Shown: positions 1 through 18,439, counted from the first letter of the stretch. The stretch is 64,000 nt of DNA from Amblyornis subalaris (GCA_018881555.1 JACAXG010000008.1:14413316-14477315); one strand, 5' to 3'. Notes: a model not told the origin generated them from the letters alone. Made by a program: numbers and translations.

Positions 1-826
1 TTGTCGGCTCCTTAATTGTGTTGTCGATCGAGCTAATGAGGCAGGGATCCAGGGAGGGGGCAGTGGGATGAGGGGTCCACCAGGGCAGGCAGGGACAGCC
101 CCCGGGGGCTTGGTCATGAGATGGGATGTGGGCTGGCAGCCAGGTCATGTGGTGAAGTACAGAGTGAGTTGGGAAGGCTCCCCCTATCCTCTGGCACCCT
201 GAGACCCGTCTGCTGCTGCCCTGCCTGTCTTCACACTGCTGCTGGAGCTGCCGGCTGCAGGGGAGCCATAGAGGGAGCAGGAGCAGGTTGTCAGGTGCTG
301 AAGGCACCAGGATGCCCTGGCATGAGGCTGGACATACACACCTGCCTCTGACAGCGACACATCTGAGGATTTGCCCTTGTGCCATCATCCCCTTGGGTGC
401 TCAATGCTGCAGCTCCCCGTCACCCTCACAACACAGTGTCCTTCCTGCTCCTTGTCTCTTTCCTGGTGCCATGCCAGAGACAGGCATACATTCTCCCTAA
501 GGAAAGGCATGCCAGGGCCTTGGTGTATGCACAGAGAGCACCTGTGAGGCCAGGGCATGGTCAGGAGATCAGGGCATGGCTGGAAGCTGCAGGTTGGTTG
601 TGCTGACTTGGGAGTTCCCTGATTTCAGGGAGCTGTTTTAGCTCAGCTCATTCTTGTCTAGGCCTGGTCATGTGTCAAAGGCATAGGAGGTGACAAGAGG
701 TAGGAGCTGGTCTCCACTGTGGCCTAACATCTCTGAGGCTTCTGGTGACTTCAAAGGCTGTGGTACCCCATCCCCACTGCCTCATTCCCACAGCATTCAC
801 TCCTTCCCCTTCTCTCTCCCTCCCAG
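1..826 (+). other. TEX264 last intron (partial)
   Basis: Sequence upstream of the TEX264 terminal exon. It ends in a pyrimidine tract and an AG acceptor at 825-826. I see no further exon of the family here, so the rest of the gene lies outside the window. Confidence 0.6.
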
Positions 827-1131
827 GGGTTGACACCATGAGTGAGACGAGCTCCATCAGCATGGAGGCCACAACCGACAGCAGAGATACCTCGGTGGCC
901 ACCTCCATCCTGCTGCCCTTCCCAGCCAGCCGTGGTCGGGAGGAGGCGGACAACCGCAGCGAGCACAGCTACAGTGAGTCCGGAGCCAGCGGCTCCTCCT
1001 TCGAGGAGCTGGACCTGGAGGTCGCCGGGGACGGGGAGGGAACCCCAGGCCTGCTGCCCGATGTGGGCAACCAGGAGGTCACAGACAAGTGGACCAAGGA
1101 ACCCATTGCTGCTGAGAGAGGAGAGGAGTGA
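827..1131 (+). CDS. TEX264: TEX264 ER-phagy receptor, terminal coding exon (partial gene)
   Basis: TEX264 is an ER membrane protein that binds LC3/GABARAP and delivers ER to autophagosomes. Only the last exon is here. It starts after the AG at 825-826, in the middle of a glycine codon, and ends with TGA at 1129-1131. It encodes a disordered, serine- and acid-rich cytosolic tail. The serine-flanked LC3-interacting motif SSFEELDLE is intact, and this F-E-E-L core is the known LIR of the family. The ending WTKEPIAAERGEE resembles the mammalian C-terminus. The N-terminal membrane segment and GyrI-like domain lie upstream, outside the window. The next gene is GRM2, which is also a human 3p21 neighbour. 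The call rests on the LIR context, the C-terminus and synteny. Confidence 0.88.
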
Positions 1132-1638
1132 AACAGAGACCCAGCTGCCTCGCCTCCCGCTGGGATCTGAGTTACTGGGAACCAGTTGCCTTTCCCACCT
1201 CCTTCCTCTTCAGCCAAGAGATTTTGGTCGCTGATTCCCCCCAGGACCTGCTCTCCCTCTTTGCAGAAAGGGTGTTTGACCGTTTTGGGGGTGCTGGGAG
1301 GTGGGGGGATTTTCTGTGGTGCTTGGTGGCATGGGGTAGGTGCAGGCTGGGGGGACAGAGAAATGCATTTGCTGTTTGTGTGTGTCCAGGCATATCACAG
1401 ATTCCTTGCAGGTGTCTCGGGGATGGTGGTGGATGGCAGAGATGTCCCCCCTTGTCTCTGCCGGTGCCCCTCTCACCCACAGCTTCTCTCTGCCACACCA
1501 CCACATTTTCTAGCACCAAAGAGCCGTGAGTTGGGTCGGTTGGGTGTGTTCCCCTCTTCTCTTCCCCTTGCTGAACAATGGAAACATCCTGTGTAAATGT
1601 GGTCCTCCTGGCACTGCCATGGGCGCTTTGGGGTCTGT

Positions 1639-1644
1639 AATAAA
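1639..1644 (+). terminator. TEX264: TEX264 polyadenylation signal AATAAA
   Basis: A canonical AATAAA about 0.5 kb after the TEX264 stop codon, followed by GT-rich sequence. It gives a 3' UTR of roughly 530 nt. Confidence 0.75.
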
Positions 1645-1664
1645 GTGGATGCTTTTCCTCACTG

Positions 1665-3535
1665 GTGGCCGGTGCGTTGCTGACTTGTCCTTTGGCCGAT
1701 CATGCCATCCTGCCCCATGGTGGGGAGTGGGCTGTGGGTAGAGGCTGCCTGTGGGCTGCCCCCACACCTCTCAGCTGAGCCAAGGAGCTGCCCAGGGGCT
1801 CTGCATCCCTGCTGCTTGAGCTTTCTCCCTACCTGGGCAACCCAGCGGGGCATGGGATCGTCCCCAGCTTGTGCAAGCTGCAGGGGAAGCGGGGAAGGAA
1901 GGGTCCTGGCTGCAGTGCTGAGCTGGGCAGAGCGGAGGAGGTGGCATCCCTGCTCCTTCTGGGAACCTGCAGAGGGTAAAATCAGTAAAGCCAGGTCCCT
2001 GGGCTGCTGCTGGGCTTTCTCCTGTGGCAGGGGACACCAGACTGCCTGCACTGTGCCTTCCTGACATCCNATCTGCCGGGTCCTGCTGCTGTTGAGTACA
2101 GGCAGGGAGGACTACCTATGCTGGTCCCAGTTCCCTGCCCCTCGTCTTGGGACAAGGGAGCAGCCTGGACATCATGGCCACAGTGCCACAGGGCAATGCC
2201 AGGTGCCAGAGTGCTTTGCTGAGTGCCCTTGGTGCCTACAGCAGCCCAGGGATTGTTTCCTGGTGGTCAGACATGGTGGCCCAAAACTGAGACTTGGGTT
2301 GGGGATGTGCCAGGGGCAGGGGAGGCCTGACTGTCTCTCCATGGTGGGAATGTGTCCTCCCTGGCTTGGAAAGGTCATGATTAGTCCTTAGCCAGTGATT
2401 GACATGAGATTGTTCATAAATATTTTGTGCTCTGAGTGATAAAATATTAAACTCCTCCAGCCCACATGGAAAAATATTGCTCTTCCCAGTGTTTATCTTT
2501 GTTGCTGGTTATTACAAAACTGCCAAGCCCCCTGAAATATTTATGCCTGGCTGAGGCTCTNGGGGGCTTGGAGCCAGACAGCGATACTAACGGTGCTTGT
2601 CCCCTAACCCCACTGGAGATGGGGGCCAGGAAGACTTTGCCACCATTCTCCTGCCATCGGCAGCGCTGAAGCAGCAGCTGGGACGATGCAGCCAGTGCCG
2701 AGGTGTGTGAGGCTGGAACCAAGTCCCGTCTGCTGGGGGGAAGCAGGACCACGGCAGTGCCAGCATCCCTAGGCACAACACATCNCCAGTCCTCCTCAGC
2801 TCTCTGTCCCCCCCGGCCTGCAGTGGCAAGGTCACCCAGCCCAGGCACCCTCCTGTCTCCAGTGTCCTCCTCCTTCTGTGCTAGCAGTCTTGACAGGAAA
2901 TGGACCGGTGGGGTCTGGGGTCCTGCTGCCGTGGGATTCCTGGGGGGACCTTGCCACCGAAGGTCTGGGTCATCCCTCCCCAAACCAGGATTGCTGGAGG
3001 GGAGGGAGTCCAGCCGAGCGGGTNTGACTCACCGCAGTGCCCTTGATCCGCAGCCTGCAAGTGCAGCAGCTGGCAGGGGGGAAACTGAGGCACACGGTGG
3101 TGAGGTGGTTACTCGGGGTGATGCCACAGAAGCACCCTGTCCTGTTCTTGTCCCTGGGTGACGGAGCACTGGGGATGCAGCACAGCAGGATCCTGGGCAG
3201 CCAAACAGTTCTAGAAAGAGTTTGGGCAAGTGGTGATGCGGAACACAACCCTGCCAGTGCCTCTGTTTTTGTATCGTCCAAAGCCTTCCCCAGCTTGGTG
3301 CTTGGGCAGACAGTGAGTGCTGGGGCTGCCTGGAATGCAGGTGGGCAGTGAGGTAATGCAGGGCCCCTGGCCTCCTCCCAAGGACTTGGGGAGCAAGGGT
3401 CAGGCCACACAAGGAGCCCCTGGGGCACCAGCTGGGACCTGGGGGCTGGGACCCTTCTCTTTGGGCTGGGAACGAGCTGGGGGCTCTGGGGCCGGGGGAG
3501 CAGGTGCTGCCCTGCCAGGTCCTGCCTGCTCCGGC
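1665..3535. other. TEX264-GRM2 intergenic region
   Basis: No coding exon recognised. The sequence is GC-rich apart from an AT-rich island at 2401-2555, described separately. Confidence 0.6.
2401..2555. promoter_or_regulatory. AT-rich island, candidate conserved noncoding element
   Basis: A sharp AT-rich block inside GC-rich DNA. It holds several AAATATT or ATAAATA words and a TTTATCTTTGTTGC stretch, which resemble MEF2-, SOX- and FOX-type sites. No open frame of interest. It lies about 1.5 kb upstream of the GRM2 CpG island, so a GRM2 enhancer is possible. This is an inference from composition only. Confidence 0.35.
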
Positions 3536-3539
3536 TACG

Positions 3540-3830
3540 TCCTGCCTCTGCCCAGCCTGGATCTGGCCATCCCTTGTCTACATCTAGCCATGCCTTGCCT
3601 CTGTCCTGCCTGGATCTGGCTGTGTCCTGCCTTCTCTGGCCGTGTCCTGCTTGTGTCCTGCCCATGCTGTGGCTGAGTCAGGTCATCCCTTGCCTGGATC
3701 TGGCTGTATCTTGCCTGTGTTCTGCCTTCTCTGGACACGACCTGCCTATTCCATGCCTTCTCTGGACACGACTTGCCTATTCCCTGCCTTCCCTGCCCGC
3801 GCCCTGCCTGTGCCCTGCCCGGACTTGGCC
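3540..3830. repeat. Degenerate minisatellite, CCTGCCT/TCTGGA units
   Basis: Imperfect tandem copies of phrases such as TGCCTTCTCTGGACACGA and TGTCCTGCC repeat across about 290 bp just before the GRM2 CpG island. Long open frames on both strands here come from the repeat and the high GC content. Confidence 0.75.
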
Positions 3831-3849
3831 ATCTGCCCCCGACTTTGCC

Positions 3850-4900
3850 CCAGCCCCGCCGGTGCCCTGCCAGACCGTGCCGATGCCGGAGCGAGCGGGG
3901 GGCAGGCGGAACGGCTCCGGGGGTGCCGCTGCCCGCCGGGCCGGACCCGGGGCCGGGCCGGGGCGGGGGCCGGGGCCGGGCCGGGCGGGGGGCGGAGCGG
4001 CTCCGCTCTGCTGGGGCTGGCGGAGTGTCAGAAGCGGCGGCGAGAGGCGGCGGCGGCCGCAGCTCCGAAACAGCCGCGGCACCGGCACCGGCTCCCGGCA
4101 CAGTCCGCCGGGCCCAGGTAAGGGCTGCGATCGCACCCCGGCGCTCCCGTCCCTGCGGCCTCGGTTCGCGCCGTGCCCGGCGGCGCTTCGCTGTCTCCAG
4201 AGCCCCGGTGCCGGCGGTGGAGCGGCACGGAGACCGGCGATCCCCCGCAGCCGTCGGGGCCGCGGCACGGCGGGACTCGGGGACTGGTGCCCGGTGCCGG
4301 GGCTCCCGGAGCTGCGGGACGAGAGCCGAGCACGGCCACGGCCACCGGCACCGGAGGGGTCGGGGGTGCGGACGGTCAGGGTGCCGCCGGCGCCGCTGCC
4401 GCCGGTCCCCCTTGCCCGGCGCAAGACGCGGGGCTCCGGGAGAAGGGCTTTGGGAAGTATTCGTCTCACCGGTGCCCCGGCAGCGCCGAGCCCCGCAGTG
4501 GGCATCCAGCGGGACCCGCCCCCGTAGCCCCCGGCCGGGGCTGCCCGCCGGCACCGGGGCAGGGAAGCGGGGTGACCGCCCGGCCCGGCGGGGGCAGACC
4601 CCCGCCCTCGCTGTTCCCCCGGATCTCCCCTCCGACTGTCCGGGCCGGGGAGAGCCCGGGCTCTGCGGGGTCTGTGAGTGTGCCGGGGCAGCCGGACCTC
4701 GGGCGCGCGTTCGGGGCGGGATATGGGGCGGCTGCCGTGGCGAGGGCACCGGGGGAGCGCCCCGGGGACGCGCCTCGGCCCCGCGGGGCACCGGGGCTAG
4801 CAGTCCTTGTGCAGGTGGGGGGTCCTGGCAGAGCTCGGTGGCGGTGGGACCTCTGGGACCTCCGGGGGAGGTGACACTTCCCCTGCGCCCCCGCAGCACT
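3850..4900 (+). promoter_or_regulatory. GRM2: CpG island, probable GRM2 promoter and noncoding first exon
   Basis: Very CpG-dense sequence with GC boxes. A splice-donor-like GGCCCAG/GTAAGG places a probable noncoding exon ending at 4117. The matching acceptor would be TTTTCCAG at 6962-6969, giving a 5' UTR exon from 6970 to the ATG at 7132. The transcription start is not determined and no TATA box is evident. The exon call is an inference. Confidence 0.55.
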
Positions 4901-6969
4901 GCCGCTCTCGCACACGCCCCAGGTGTCACACACCCCCACGGGCGCTGGTGTCGGAGGGCTCAGGGCTTCTGGCAGGGGGTGGGAAGCGGTGAGGGCACGG
5001 AGGAGACACGGCCCCTTCTTACCCACTCCACTCGAGATGCGTTCGGGAGGGGAGGCTGCCCGCAGCTAACAGAAGCTTCTCGCCGTGCCGTGGCCCTCGG
5101 GCTGCAGTTGGCTCTGCCCTACCCGGTGCTTCATTTCGCCAGATGTTCTCCAGAGGTTCCCGCGGGCTGTCATCCCCCCGGCACTATGCCAGTCGAGCTG
5201 AGCAGCTGCGGGAATGGCGGCAGCCCTGCTCTCTGTCCATCGGAGCTTGCTGCAGGGTGGGTGATGATTTGCCCTTCAGAGGAGCTTGGCCTGAAGGTGC
5301 CTTTCATCTGGTGGGTCCTGTCAGCTGCCCCAAAAGAGCTGGACCACAAGGACCCGGGTTGCTGGTGCCACCGGACCCCTGTGCCAGGCTCAGCCTGCCA
5401 CTGATGGGCTCCATCAATAATCCATGTGCCTGTGGCCTCTTTCCTGCTTGAGGAAACCCCAGGTCCCTTAGAAGCATTAATTTCTGAAATAAGGCAGGGA
5501 CCCTTCCTTGCCTCGTCTCCAAACTCCTTCATGTTGGGGGGTCAGGTAGGAGATGCCCTGAGACAGATGGGGACCCAGCAGCAGCAGACAGCACCTGAAA
5601 ACAGGCACTTAGGGGCACGGAGGAGGAGGAGGTCCGCATGTCACCCCACCCCATTACTCCCTGTGCCACACTGCTGCCCGCATCCCCCTGGGCATCAGTC
5701 AGCTCTGACCGCTTGCTGGAGGGCTCCTCCAGCACAGTCATCACCTGTCTGGGAACAGCATGGGGTCATCAAGGGGTGCCCTGCTCCTGCTCGGGGAGTG
5801 GCCTCAGGACTGGCTGCAGGGAACTTCAGGGGGTCAGCACTCTCTGTCATCCCCCTCCCATCCCGTGTGCCCCCACGAGCGCTGCTGGGCTGTGGGAGAG
5901 CGCTGGTCCTGCCACGGCATTGTCAGCTTCCCGTGTCAGAGCAGCCTGAGGCTTCCGGGCTGCCAAGGGGTCTCCTTCTCCCATGGCACCTGAAATGCCA
6001 GCCCCGTGGGATTTCAGCAGTCAGCTTCAAATGGGAAACAAATCTCTCCTGTGATTTGGGAAAAGACAACCAATCTCCGAGGGGACTGCATCTCCTGCCA
6101 AAACAAGGCCTGCCTGCTGCAAAAGCCTTTGATTCCCCCGCGCCTCCGTGCTTTCTGCAGAGGGAGTCAGCAAACCTGGCTCTTACTTTTACTGAAATCT
6201 CTGAATTTAGTATACGGGGAAGGAAGGGGCGGTGGTGAGAGAACAGACTCTGAAGCACCGCGACTGCCGGAGCCCTGTGTGTTTCTGCGGGAGGGTGAAG
6301 CCAGTGGTGAGTCCCTGCTCCAGCTCCGGTGCCACGGACAGCCCTGGGGGCAGCAGCAGGGCAGGTGGGCTCCATGGTTATGGGATGGGGATTAAAATAC
6401 TGTGGGTGCTGGGTGCTGCAGGCATGATGGGCTCACGACTGGCTGTTTTTGGCAGTGCTCTTGGCTGGAGGTTGGGAACTGTCAGCACCCCTGATGCCGC
6501 TGCGTGGGTTGGGGGCTCGGCTTGGAGCCGGCCTTGGGTCTATCCGCCCAGCCTGGGCTCCCTGTTCCAGGTGACATCCCTGGCTCTTTCCCCCTCCATG
6601 ATATTTTAGCGCTGTCAAGCTGTCCCCCTGCAGGCTGTTCTGCCCAGTGCTGCCAGAGGGGCCAGCTCTGTGCCCACCCCTATGCCAGTTTGTCCCTGGG
6701 ACTGCTGCGAGGAGACCGATCCCTGTGCTCCTCCTTGTCCCCTGGGGCCTGTGTCACTTGTGTGTGTATCCTGGGGTCCCAGGTCACTGTGGGAGCTATT
6801 GCATCTGCTCACCTTGCTTTACTGCAGGGGAATTCTTCCCAAGGGTGCTCCAGGTGGGGGGCACAGGCAATCTCATGCCCTTGCTCTCTCGTGTAGCACT
6901 GACTCTGCCCCTGTCCCTGTCCTGCCTTGCATCCCACAGACCCAGCGGCTTTTCCCTTTGCTTTTCCAG
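4901..6969 (+). other. Probable 5' UTR intron of GRM2
   Basis: No coding exon recognised. It contains a moderately AT-rich block at about 6005-6215 with a TCF/LEF-like CCTTTGATT and MAF-like motifs. It also has a REST-like half site, GCCACGGACAGC, at 6331-6342. Both are candidate regulatory elements only. Confidence 0.45.
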
Positions 6970-7089
6970 GTGCTGAAGGCTCTGCCGGGGTGGCACGACC
7001 CCTCTCNCACAGACACCACGCCGTGCCACCCCCCACCACCCAATGCCTGGGGACTGCCTGCCCTTGCCTTGACGGGTGGCAGCGGGTGA

Positions 7090-13616
<6,527 letters not shown>

Positions 13617-13838
13617 AGGACGGGGGGCCAGGCTGTGGTGCTGCCACACAGCACCCCCTCTGCTTCCCCAGGGAGAGCAGTGTCCGCNGCATGGCCCACT
13701 CGGGTGCCAGATGCAGCCAGGAGGCTCAGCCCCTGCCCCAGCACGAGCTACACATCCCACACATCGGGTCATGGTACGTGTCACGCTTCCCTTGCACTGA
13801 GCCACGTTACATGTACCCTGTCCTCCGCACCCTGCACT

Positions 13839-14102
13839 GAGCCATGGTGAACATCCCCACTCTCCGAGCTGAGCCACGGCGCACGTCCCCCAGCCCTTGC
13901 ACTGAGCCATGGTGCATGTCCCTCTGCGTCACCTGCACCGAGCCATTGTGCACCCACACCCCCCTGCACTGAGCCATGGTGAACATCCCCACTCTCCGAG
14001 CTGAGCCACGGCGCACGTCCCCCAGCCCTTGCACTGAGCCATGGTGCATGTCCCTCTGCGTCACCTGCACCGAGCCATTGTGCACCCACACCCCCCTGCA
14101 CT
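13839..14102 (+). repeat. Perfect 132-bp tandem duplication in the GRM2 3' UTR
   Basis: Copies 13839-13970 and 13971-14102 are identical as read. Each unit is built from shorter 25-35 bp variants of a TGCACTGAGCCATGGTG motif. Degenerate copies extend from about 13785 to 14280. A third GAGCCATGGTGAA starts at 14103. Confidence 0.9.
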
Positions 14103-14789
14103 GAGCCATGGTGAATGTCCCCCTGTCCCTTGCACTGAGCCGTAGCGCACATGGCACGGACCTCGCACCGAGCTGTGGCACAAATACCCTCTCCTTGTCC
14201 CTTGCACTGAGCCCTGGTGCAAACCCACCACCACCTGCACCCAGCCCCGGGGCACATCCCTGCCCCTTGCCCCCAGCCCCAGTGCACAACGCAACTCCCT
14301 CTCGCCCAGCCACGTTCCAACTCCTGCTTTTTGCTTGTGCCAATCCACTCTGCACCTCCCGCTCCCTCCCTGTGCTGCCACACACTGCCCTCGNCCCATC
14401 GCCCACCCCACTTTCCCAGTGCAATGCCTTTCCCATCATCCCCTGTGCCAAGCCATGTCACCCTGTCACCCTTTCCCTGGCACTTGGCAGTTTCACCTTT
14501 TCCTTCCTGGTTTTGGCCCCAGAGAGCCACCGAGCATGGGTGGGCTGGGCACAAGCCCCCCCATCGCTTCCCTCACTGTGTGTGGCGCTTCTCATCCCTT
14601 TGTGGGAGANGGGGCAGGAGCGGGGCCGGACAAACGCCCACTGCCCCCAGCCCCCGCAGAGCCCAGGGGGGCCGTTGGAGGCTCAGGGCAAGTAACAGGA
14701 CCCAGGTATTTGAGCCCAATCAAGTTTTTAAGAGTAGACTTTTTCTGTGAACAAGAGTGTGATTTTTTTTTTTTTTTGTAATTTATGTA

Positions 14790-14795
14790 AATAAA
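14790..14795 (+). terminator. GRM2: GRM2 polyadenylation signal AATAAA
   Basis: AATAAA followed by GTGGTTTTGGTGTTT and a T-run, a good downstream GU/U-rich element. It gives a 3' UTR of about 1.2 kb. The RRP9 stop codon lies only about 250 bp further on, on the opposite strand. Confidence 0.8.
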
Positions 14796-15044
14796 GTGGT
14801 TTTGGTGTTTTTTTTTTTTACAAAATGGACTGTTCCAGAGCTCAGGTCCAGCCAAACCTGAGGGAAGGGGGCAGACCCTCGCAGAGGGCAGAGCCACATC
14901 ACAACACAGGGGCCAGCAGGAGCAGGGGCCATGCAACACAACCCTCTCATATCCTGCCGGCCCCAGGGTGGTGGCTGCACCAAGGATGTGGGGCACAGCT
15001 CCAGGGATAGAATGACCTGCTCCAGTGGCTCCAGGGCCAAGGGG

Positions 15045-18000
15045 CTAGGAGCTGCCAGGGGATTCAGGGCCAGAGGCTGTGGTCTTCTGCTTCAGAGGGA
15101 TGATACAGATGCTGTTTTTGGCTTCTTTGAGCCTCCACCACCGTCCAAGCCTGTGGATGAGAGAGATGGGGGGTCACCCTCCAATAAGCCCCAGAGGAGG
15201 GAGGGCTGCAACCCCAAGCAGCACCAGGGAGGGGGAACAGTACCGGTGCTCCTGCCCGATGCCAGCCACCAGAAAGTCACCAGCTGCTGAGAACTTGAGG
15301 CTGTTGACAAAACCAACCTGGAAGGGACAGGGCAAGGTGAAGGGACAGGGCAGGATGAGGAGCTCCCAGAGGCTCCTTCTGCTGCCCAGGAAGGGAAGCC
15401 CCAACAGAGACATCCTCCAGCCCAGCTCCAGCACTCCCAACCTGTCCCTCCATCCATACCAAGGGGATGTCCCAAAGGTGCTCCAGCTTCCGAAATCCCT
15501 CACCACACTTCCAGAGCCTCACACTGGCACTGTGAGAGCCTGGGGCACAGAGAGGAGACTGTCATGCACCCTGACCCGGGGATGGGAGCAGGACGCATCC
15601 CTGCCACGGGCTGCNACACACCTGTTGCCAGGAGGTCACTGTTGCGCAGGGCGGCCACTGCTGAGATCCAGTACGGCTGCTGCAGGCCCTGGGCATCCTG
15701 CACGCCGTGTGCCTGCTGAGCCAGCGCCAGCGGCTTCTTCTTCGTCAGCCCCCACAGGGCCAAAGACCTGCCGGGAACACAAGGGTGAAGGGGCTGAGAG
15801 GGCACCCTGCCCACCCCATGCACTGTCCCGGCCTTGTGCTCACCCATCATCGGCACCAGAGACCATGTGCTCCTCGTTGATGAGCTGGATACAGTCGATG
15901 GAGCCCCTGTGAAGAGAAGAGGCAACTGCCAGCAGTTACAAGTGTGCTTTGGGATCATGCATAGGAGACAAGGGCTCATCGGGGCATCACCATCCCCAAG
16001 CTCTTGGTGATGCTTGGCACCCACACACCACTGCCCCAGCTGGACACGCCTGCCCACAGCCCCATCTCCCACCCCAGACCTACTGGTGCCCAGAAAACAC
16101 GAGCTGTGACTCCTCGGGGATCTTCCAGAGCCGCACGGTGCCGTCCCGCCCCCCAGCTGTCACACAGCACTCCCGGCTCAGGCTGTCCAGCCCTGTGATG
16201 ACATCCTGGTGCCCGAACCTGGAGAAGGAGATGACAAAGTCATAGTAAGCACAGCCCTCTGCCCCCTCACCTCGCTTCCCCAGGGCCACTGGTGCACCCC
16301 TTGGCAGGGTCAGTGGGATCCCCCCAGGTCTTACAGGGTCTCCACATATGCGTTCTCTGCCACGTTCCAGACCTTGACGCAGCGGTCATGGGAAGCGCTG
16401 TACAGCTGGTGCGTGCCCTTCCGGAAGGACAGGCCCTGGGGACAGATGGACAGACACAGCATAGCAGTGAGGGATGCCAGGGAGGATGTGGCTGCCCAGC
16501 CCCAGACATCGTGCCCAATGCCCCCAGCTCACCGAGACCGCGTCGCGGTGCCCTGTGAAGATGTGCAGGCGCTTGCAGGTGGCTGCATCCCAGATCATGA
16601 TCAGCTTGTTCCTGTCTCCTGTAGCCTGGCAGACAGCAGGGGATGCCTGAGACCGGCCCCTCGGAGACCCACAGCCCACCCCTGCCTCCACTCTCACTCC
16701 ACGGGCTTTGGGGTGTCCCAGAGACCCATTCTTGACCCAGCAGGGGGTAAGGGCTGCTTTAACCAGGCAAGGCACATCTGGGCATGAGACTCTACCCCCA
16801 GGACGAGACACACTCCCCATGGCCACCTCTCGGTCCCCATACCAGGTACTTGCCGTCCGACGAGACAGCCATGCAAAGGACGTTGGATGCGTGCCCCATG
16901 TGCCGCTCCTCTGTGCCCTTCTTTCCCCCGGGCACCACACACAGCCTCTTCCCAGTCTCCACCTCCCCTACAGAAAAGGCATTGTTGTCACCTTCTGGAA
17001 GCCTCACATCAGTCCCGAAAGTGCCCATGAGCCTCCCACAGAGCCCAAAATGATGCACAATCCAAGAACAGCCAAGGGCCAAGCCACCTCTGTGGGCACC
17101 TGGGTCCCTGCAGGGTTTGGGCTGAGGAATAGCCAGTCACAGCCCAAGGTGAACACTTGCATTTGATGAGGGAGCCATCCTTGGATGCAGAAAAAATGAA
17201 TCTGTCATCGGGAGAGATGACCAGGCAGGTAACAGACAGCTGGTGTCCCCGCAGCACACGGATGCTGGCTGGATCCGGAGGCTGTACCTGTGAGAAAAGC
17301 AGGATGTGAGCTGGGCTGTCCCGGACCCTTCCCCAGGCACAGGAGTACCCCCGCACAGCACCCTGCCTTCTCTGGGATGCCAGCAGCAGGGAGAAGGGCC
17401 GTGGGGTGCTGGCTGTGCCAGTGACCCCCAAAGCTGCCATCTGCAGTCTGGCACCCCCAGCACTGGACACTTACGTCTTTGGCGACCAGGCGCTGCAGCC
17501 GGCCCTTCTGCTCCAGCTGGGGAAGAAGCGGGAAGCTCAGCAGAGGCGACCTCAGCCCTGGTCCCGCGGGAAGGGGACAGAGCCCGCCGCTGCCACCGGG
17601 ACTGAGGGGCCGCGCCTGCCCCCCCGCTCACCACGTCCTCCTTCAGCCGGTCGCCGATGAGATCCGCCGGCTCGAGTTCCTCCTCCTCCTCCGCCCGCTC
17701 CTCCTCTGCGGCGGGACAGTGCATGAGGGCCGGGCTCAGCGCCCGGGGCCGCACCGCCGGGGCACCGGCACCGGGGAAAGGCGGGACTCACCGAGCTGGC
17801 GGAGCTCCTCCAGGTACTGCTTGGCCAAGCGCAGCTTCTTCTCCTGCGGTGTCTCCTCCACCTCTTCCTCCGCCGCCGCTGCCTCTCGCCGCCGCCGCCC
17901 CAACAACGGGCTGCGAAGACACGCGTGCGAGAGCATCGGTACCGGCACCCACTCGGTACCGACACCCCGCAGGTACCGGCATCCCCTCAGGTACACGCAT

Positions 18001-18386
18001 CCCCCCGGTGCGGCACTCCTCTCCGATACAAGCATCCCCCGGTACTGGCATCCCGCTCCGGTACGGGCACTCCCCGGGCGCAGCCCTTACCTCTCTGTCT
18101 CGGAGTCGCTGGACACTTCCTCGTCGGCGGCCCGGCGTGCCGTCACCCGCGGTCTCCCATCGGCGCCCGGTGCCTGCAGAACGAAATGGGGCGATCGACG
18201 GGACGGGAACAGGGACGAGAACGGGCGCGGCGAAGCGCGCCACGGCGGCGACTCCGCCGGGGCAGCCCCTCCTCACCCCCCTCCCTCCCTCCTCCCCCGG
18301 CCGGTTCTTACCGCCGGCCGCGGCCGCCGCCGTCCCGCCGCCCCGCGCGGGGCCTTGCCCCTCCTGCCGCCCGCCGCCGCCGCCAT
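15045..18386 (-). CDS. RRP9: U3 snoRNP WD-repeat protein RRP9 (U3-55K)
   Basis: RRP9 binds the box B/C motif of U3 snoRNA and acts in nucleolar pre-18S rRNA processing. There are 15 exons, from 5' to 3' on the minus strand: 18312-18386, 18091-18173, 17792-17910, 17632-17705, 17475-17516, 17161-17287, 16843-16967, 16533-16625, 16335-16435, 16084-16218, 15844-15906, 15622-15767, 15460-15539, 15244-15317 and 15045-15150. The phases join into about 480 residues (human 475). The N-terminus is basic then acidic, with VSSDSETE and a coiled EEVEETPQEKKLRLAKQYLE stretch. WD40 blades follow, for example RVLRGHQLSVTC, FTGHRDAVS and AGGRDGTVRLWKIP. The end contains GRWWRLKEAKNSICIIPL. The start follows the conserved MAAAAGG-type N-terminus inside a CpG island. 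One intron (donor 17160-17159) starts with GC rather than GT. Confidence 0.96.
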
Positions 18387-18439
18387 GCTGCCGCCGCACG
18401 TGGGCCCCCCCCGCCGCCCGCCGGCACCAGGCCACGCCC

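Noticed and set aside
1..826. A further TEX264 exon upstream
   Set aside because: No segment resembles the GyrI-like domain with acceptable splice sites.
3535..5404. Very long open frames on both strands across 3.5-5.4 kb (up to 543 codons)
   Set aside because: They lie in a minisatellite and CpG island where stop codons are rare. The composition is proline/arginine/glycine-rich without domains, and opposite strands are open at once.
13781..14554. A 257-codon antisense frame with repeated HHGSVQG-type units
   Set aside because: It is a translation of the 132-bp and shorter tandem repeats in the GRM2 3' UTR. No homology is recognised.
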